From assembly GCA_027033675.1 (NCBI GenBank), contig JALVKZ010000099.1, forward strand, positions 1-5,096: a stretch of 5,096 nt of DNA, given 5' to 3'. This document shows positions 4,341 to 5,096 of the stretch, one piece after another. Origin of the DNA: Pyrodictiaceae archaeon. Lineage in GTDB: Archaea > Thermoproteota > Thermoprotei_A > Sulfolobales > Pyrodictiaceae. Every line of letters starts with the position of its first letter. Position 1 is the stretch's first letter. Below the pieces are notes generated by a model. The model saw nothing but the letters and a program-made list of their open reading frames with translations, searched no databases and was not told where the DNA came from. The position numbers and the translations under genes were made by a program.

Positions 4341-5021
4341 GTGATCAACACTAGGCTCATTGGCCAGCTCGTCGGCTACGCCGCTCTAGACAGCATTAAT
4401 CCCTGCACCTTCTACGTCTATGCTGTGCTATTACTCGCCACGTCTATTCGTTACAAGAGCCCGAGGAAGATAGTGGCTACTGCTCTCTCATTCACCTTAG
4501 CCGTCTACATTGGTTACCTCGTGGTAGGGCTCGGGATCGCCTTCTCTGCACTCATACTGCCACTATGGCTCCTAGGCCTAGTAGCAATAGTATTCGGGGC
4601 CTACAACGTGGCCGAGGCCATTGCCGAGAAGAAGGGTAGGAGACTGCCACTGGCGAGGCCTGGTGGAAAGCTAGCAAGCCCCGCTACCCGGGCGGCTGGC
4701 AGCGTAGTAGCTGCAGCGCTACTCGGGCTACTAGCATCGTTTACCTTGCTACCCTGTAGCAGTGGGCCCCTCCTAGCATTCATAGTCGCAGCCAGAGCAA
4801 GTGGCGTGGGCTCCCTTGCAGCGATCCTGCCATACCTACTAGTCTACAACGTTGTTTTCGTCTCACCGCTACTAGCGATAGGGCTCTCGATAGCAGCTGC
4901 ATATCGGGCTAGGAGGGTACAGGAGTTCGTAGCGAGGTATGCTCCGGAGCTGAGCCTTGTAGCGGGGCTATTGCTCATCGCGATAGGTGTCTACGTGCTA
5001 CACGAGGCCAGGATCGTCTAG
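4341..5021 (+). CDS. ccdA: CcdA-type transmembrane thiol-disulfide electron transporter
   Basis: At 226 residues with about six membrane segments (about 8-33, 44-66, 68-90, 118-152, 157-185, 203-221), this fits the CcdA/DsbD transmembrane family, which moves reducing equivalents across the membrane to extracytoplasmic thioredoxin-like proteins. The two diagnostic cysteines are present, each after a proline inside a membrane segment: SINPC (18-22) in the first and LLPC (136-139) in the fourth, in the pseudo-symmetric arrangement of the family. A charged loop (about 92-116) separates the two halves. Its partner is very likely the CPHC thioredoxin encoded just upstream, and the cytoplasmic donor would be a thioredoxin or PDO not seen in this window. 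In bacteria CcdA serves cytochrome c maturation, but no cytochrome gene lies here, so the end use is open. The GTG start has a GGGGG site; the TAG stop overlaps that of the convergent gene. Confidence 0.88.
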   Translation: MINTRLIGQLVGYAALDSINPCTFYVYAVLLLATSIRYKSPRKIVATALSFTLAVYIGYLVVGLGIAFSALILPLWLLGLVAIVFGAYNVAEAIAEKKGRRLPLARPGGKLASPATRAAGSVVAAALLGLLASFTLLPCSSGPLLAFIVAARASGVGSLAAILPYLLVYNVVFVSPLLAIGLSIAAAYRARRVQEFVARYAPELSLVAGLLLIAIGVYVLHEARIV

Positions 5022-5096
5022 GGGTCTATTCCCTTCTCCTCTATGAAGCTTAGTAGCCGGGACATAAGGGCCTCAACGCTGTCCAATAGGGTGAGA
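5018..5096 (-). CDS. C-terminal fragment of an unidentified convergent protein
   Basis: On the minus strand a frame enters from the right edge and ends at TAG (5020-5018). Its last 25 codons read LTLLDSVEALMSRLLSFIEE, then KGIDP. The sequence is a leucine-rich amphipathic helix with codon use like the other genes, so it looks coding, but it is too short to assign to a family. The stop codon overlaps that of the CcdA gene within the palindrome CTAG (5018-5021), so the two genes converge with a 4-base overlap and no room for a separate terminator. Confidence 0.5.
   Translation of the reverse strand, partial: LTLLDSVEALMSRLLSFIEEKGIDP

Noticed and set aside
3729..4783. Minus-strand open frames within the thioredoxin gene (3729-3929) and the CcdA gene (4601-4783)
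   Set aside because: Both lie antisense to clear genes and are Ala/Ser/Thr-rich shadows without family features.

Overview
The window looks like chromosomal DNA of a hyperthermophilic crenarchaeon, probably Desulfurococcales and perhaps Pyrodictiaceae-like. The reasons are archaeal TATA boxes ahead of genes, ribosome binding sites matching GGAGGTGATC, frequent TTG and GTG starts, heavy use of AGG/AGA/ATA/CTA codons, and a protein set (PDO-like double thioredoxin fold, TusA-like, CcdA) typical of such organisms. The lineage call is an inference from style, not from a marker gene. No rRNA, tRNA, CRISPR array, insertion sequence or integrase is visible.

Layout: the 5' end of a minus-strand gene (1-88) faces away from a gene-poor, AT-rich stretch of about 590 bases that holds several TATA-like elements and a hairpin. 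Next come a plus-strand aldo/keto reductase-fold protein (680-1642), a 230-base spacer with GC-rich hairpins, a small membrane protein with a TrkH-like filter segment and a TrkA-C (RCK_C) domain (1873-2649), and a protein that resembles archaeal protein disulfide oxidoreductase (PDO) but has no CxxC motif (2708-3358). After a T-run and a new promoter there is a tight three-gene cluster: a TusA-like protein (3466-3699), a membrane-anchored CPHC thioredoxin (3696-4289) and a CcdA-type membrane thiol transporter (4341-5021). The 3' end of a convergent minus-strand gene (5018-5096) shares the CTAG stop with ccdA.

How the genes may work together: CcdA and an outward-facing thioredoxin form a recognised pathway carrying reducing equivalents across the membrane. 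A TusA-like protein translationally coupled to that thioredoxin suggests that a cytoplasmic cysteine thiol or persulfide carrier is linked to it. The most striking theme is that three redox or sulfur proteins here keep the family fold but have lost key active-site residues: the AKR lacks the catalytic Asp and Lys, the PDO-like protein lacks both CxxC motifs, and the TusA-like protein keeps only the Cys of CPxP. The membrane thioredoxin and CcdA keep their catalytic cysteines. All function statements come from reading the translations by eye, without database searches.
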